DNA from: Bryobacterales bacterium
GTDB taxonomy: Bacteria > Acidobacteriota > Terriglobia > Bryobacterales > Bryobacteraceae
Reading direction: 5' to 3'
NCBI GenBank assembly: GCA_025350625.1
Contig: JANXXL010000311.1
Coordinates: 1 to 53,270, forward strand
DNA length: 53,270 nt
Shown: piece after piece, positions 52,070 through 53,270 of the stretch
Position numbering within the stretch: the first letter of the stretch is position 1
Layout: the number at the start of each line of letters is the position of its first letter
Position numbers and translations under genes: made by a program
Notes under the pieces: model-generated
Databases searched by the model: none
Seen by the model: only the letters and a program-made list of their open reading frames with translations
What the model was told of the DNA's origin: nothing

Positions 52070-53270
52070 CTATGGATTCGTGAAGATGTAGACGGCGCCC
52101 GCGCCCATGGCCGAGTTATCATTTTGATTTCCGTTGATGCCCTTGGTGGCGCTGGCTTCGCTCCGGGCGCTCACGGCCATGGTCTTGCCATCGATGCTGA
52201 AAGCCATCGAGCTGCCAAACTCATCGTACGCCTCTGTGTTCGAGCCTTTCACATAAGCCTTCTGCACCCACGTGCTGCCGGTCCGCTCAAACAGGTACAA
52301 GACCCCGGAATCCTCGGCTGTGAGGTCTGTCTCGTTGCCGTTAATGCCCTTCGAATTGCCGTTCTCGAGCTGCGCACCCACGCCCAGCGTATTGCCGTCG
52401 CCGCTCAATCCCAGGCGGGAACCGAACCAATCTTCCTTGCTGGGATGCGAGGCTTTGATGAATGCCTGCTGGGTCCAAGTGCCGCCGTTGCGAAAAAACA
52501 CATACGCCGCTCCGGTGGAGGTGTCAGTCTTGTAGTCGTTGTCGCATTTTGCCGAGGGATTGACGCCCGCCGCGAAGCAGTCTTCATCACCTGCACCGCC
52601 CACAATGGTGTTGCCGTCCTGGCTAATGGCCATGTCGTAACCCAGAGAATCGCCGTTTTCCGCATTCGAGGCTTTGAGGTACGCCGTCTGCGCCCAGGTT
52701 TGTTGCGAGGGGTTCGTTCCGGTGCGCGTGAACACGTAGATCGCGCCCGAGCCACGCCGGCCGCGGTCCATCACACCGTTGATCTCGCGGGCGGAACTCC
52801 CTTCATCGTAGGCGCTGACCGCCAGCGTGTTGCCATCGGCGCTCAAGCCCACAGCGTAGCCAAACAGGTCCATAGCCCCGGTATTCGACGCTTTGACGTA
52901 GGCCTGTTGCGTCCACTTCGTGCCGGTACGCGTGAACACATAGGTCGCGCCGGCGGATTGCTTCGAATTGTCGTTCTGGTCGCCATTGATTCCGGTGGCG
53001 GCGCTGTCCTCGGAGATGGCGCCCGCCGCGAGAGTATTGCCGTCCGCGCTCAAGGCGATGGAGAACCCGAACTGGTCTCCCTCGTCCGGAATATTCGCGG
53101 TTCCTTTTTCGCCGGTGTTCGAGGCCTTGACATAAGCCTGCTGGCTCCACGTTACGCCGGTGCGCGTGAAAACGTAAACTGCCCCGGCCTGCGGTATGGA
53201 CTTGTCGTTCTGGTCGCTATCAATGCCCTTGGCGGCGCTGGCCTCGAAGACGGCGGAAACCGCCAGTGTG
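52070..53270 (-). CDS. FG-GAP repeat protein, C-terminal part (runs off the window)
   Basis: The frame is open to the window edge, so about 400 residues of the C-terminus are seen. It is built of six visible repeats of about 65-75 residues. Each has a GNTLAVSA-type strand, an acidic E-x-S-A turn, a GINGNQND-like calcium-binding-type loop, GAVYVFTRTGTTW and QQAYVKASNT. This is the FG-GAP/integrin-like repeat pattern with Asp/Asn-rich loops. It is probably a secreted or surface protein. The N-terminus and start lie outside the window. Confidence 0.85.
   Translation of the reverse strand, partial: TLAVSAVFEASAAKGIDSDQNDKSIPQAGAVYVFTRTGVTWSQQAYVKASNTGEKGTANIPDEGDQFGFSIALSADGNTLAAGAISEDSAATGINGDQNDNSKQSAGATYVFTRTGTKWTQQAYVKASNTGAMDLFGYAVGLSADGNTLAVSAYDEGSSAREINGVMDRGRRGSGAIYVFTRTGTNPSQQTWAQTAYLKASNAENGDSLGYDMAISQDGNTIVGGAGDEDCFAAGVNPSAKCDNDYKTDTSTGAAYVFFRNGGTWTQQAFIKASHPSKEDWFGSRLGLSGDGNTLGVGAQLENGNSKGINGNETDLTAEDSGVLYLFERTGSTWVQKAYVKGSNTEAYDEFGSSMAFSIDGKTMAVSARSEASATKGINGNQNDNSAMGAGAVYIFTNP

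Noticed and set aside
52070..53270. Regular DNA repeats that could suggest a CRISPR or satellite array
   Set aside because: The repeats are about 200-225 bases, diverged, and keep one reading frame with FG-GAP protein motifs, so they are protein repeats.

Overview
The window looks like a chromosomal segment of a GC-rich Gram-negative bacterium, most likely an Acidobacteriota member of the Solibacter/Bryobacter type. This placement is inferred from gene content, not from a marker tree. The supporting features are a DUF1800/DUF1501 pair, a reaction-centre-type cytochrome c, exported quinoproteins, an exported methyltransferase, a PilMNOP plus GspE/GspF operon, many secreted proteins, and LpxA (hence an outer membrane). 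I see no prophage, insertion sequence, CRISPR array, rRNA or tRNA.

Layout. 1-5.2 kb: start of an M16 protease (cut by the window edge), a small secreted protein, an acyl-CoA ligase, a dienelactone hydrolase, an FtsB-like protein, a tiny zinc ribbon, an exported rhodanese fold without its cysteine, and a HicBA toxin-antitoxin pair. 5.4-7.6 kb: groES-groEL behind a recognisable CIRCE element and closed by a terminator. 7.6-14.9 kb: an orphan antitoxin, SppA, an orphan cytochrome oxidase subunit III coupled to lpxA, an MFS transporter, a DinB-like protein and a toast-rack lipoprotein. 15.0-17.1 kb: rfbC-rfbB and an acetyltransferase. 17.1-24.3 kb: a seven-gene minus-strand pilus/type II secretion assembly operon (GspF, GspE, PilM-, PilN-, PilO- and PilP-like proteins, then a pseudopilin-like protein with a very long Asn/Pro/Gln/Gly tail).

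24.4-30.2 kb: a BrnT/BrnA toxin-antitoxin pair with a perfect inverted repeat at its promoter, an exported methyltransferase whose start codon overlaps that of a divergent lipoprotein, a two-repeat secreted protein, an XRE regulator fused to a periplasmic-binding-protein-like domain, a YfgM-like protein and a dGTPase. 30.2-35.3 kb: the DUF1800/DUF1501 pair, a membrane PAS protein, rpmB and an Ada-type DNA repair protein. 35.3-40.3 kb: dnaE-accA-small membrane protein, followed by the decayed remains of a multihaem cytochrome c. 40.3-44.7 kb: a CapA-like protein, phosphoglucomutase, a 2-keto-4-pentenoate hydratase-like enzyme and a bacterial PH-domain protein.

44.8-52.0 kb is a periplasmic electron-transfer island. 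It holds a dihaem cytochrome c with a PQQ dehydrogenase carrying the Asp-Tyr-Asp signature linked to lanthanide use, a second zinc ribbon, a cytochrome-fused quinohaemoprotein, a divergent NHL-propeller protein and a reaction-centre-type dihaem cytochrome. The window ends inside an FG-GAP repeat protein. No clearly new mobile or defence system was found. The best leads are the quinoprotein island, the low-complexity pseudopilin operon, the cytochrome pseudogene, and the BrnTA operator.
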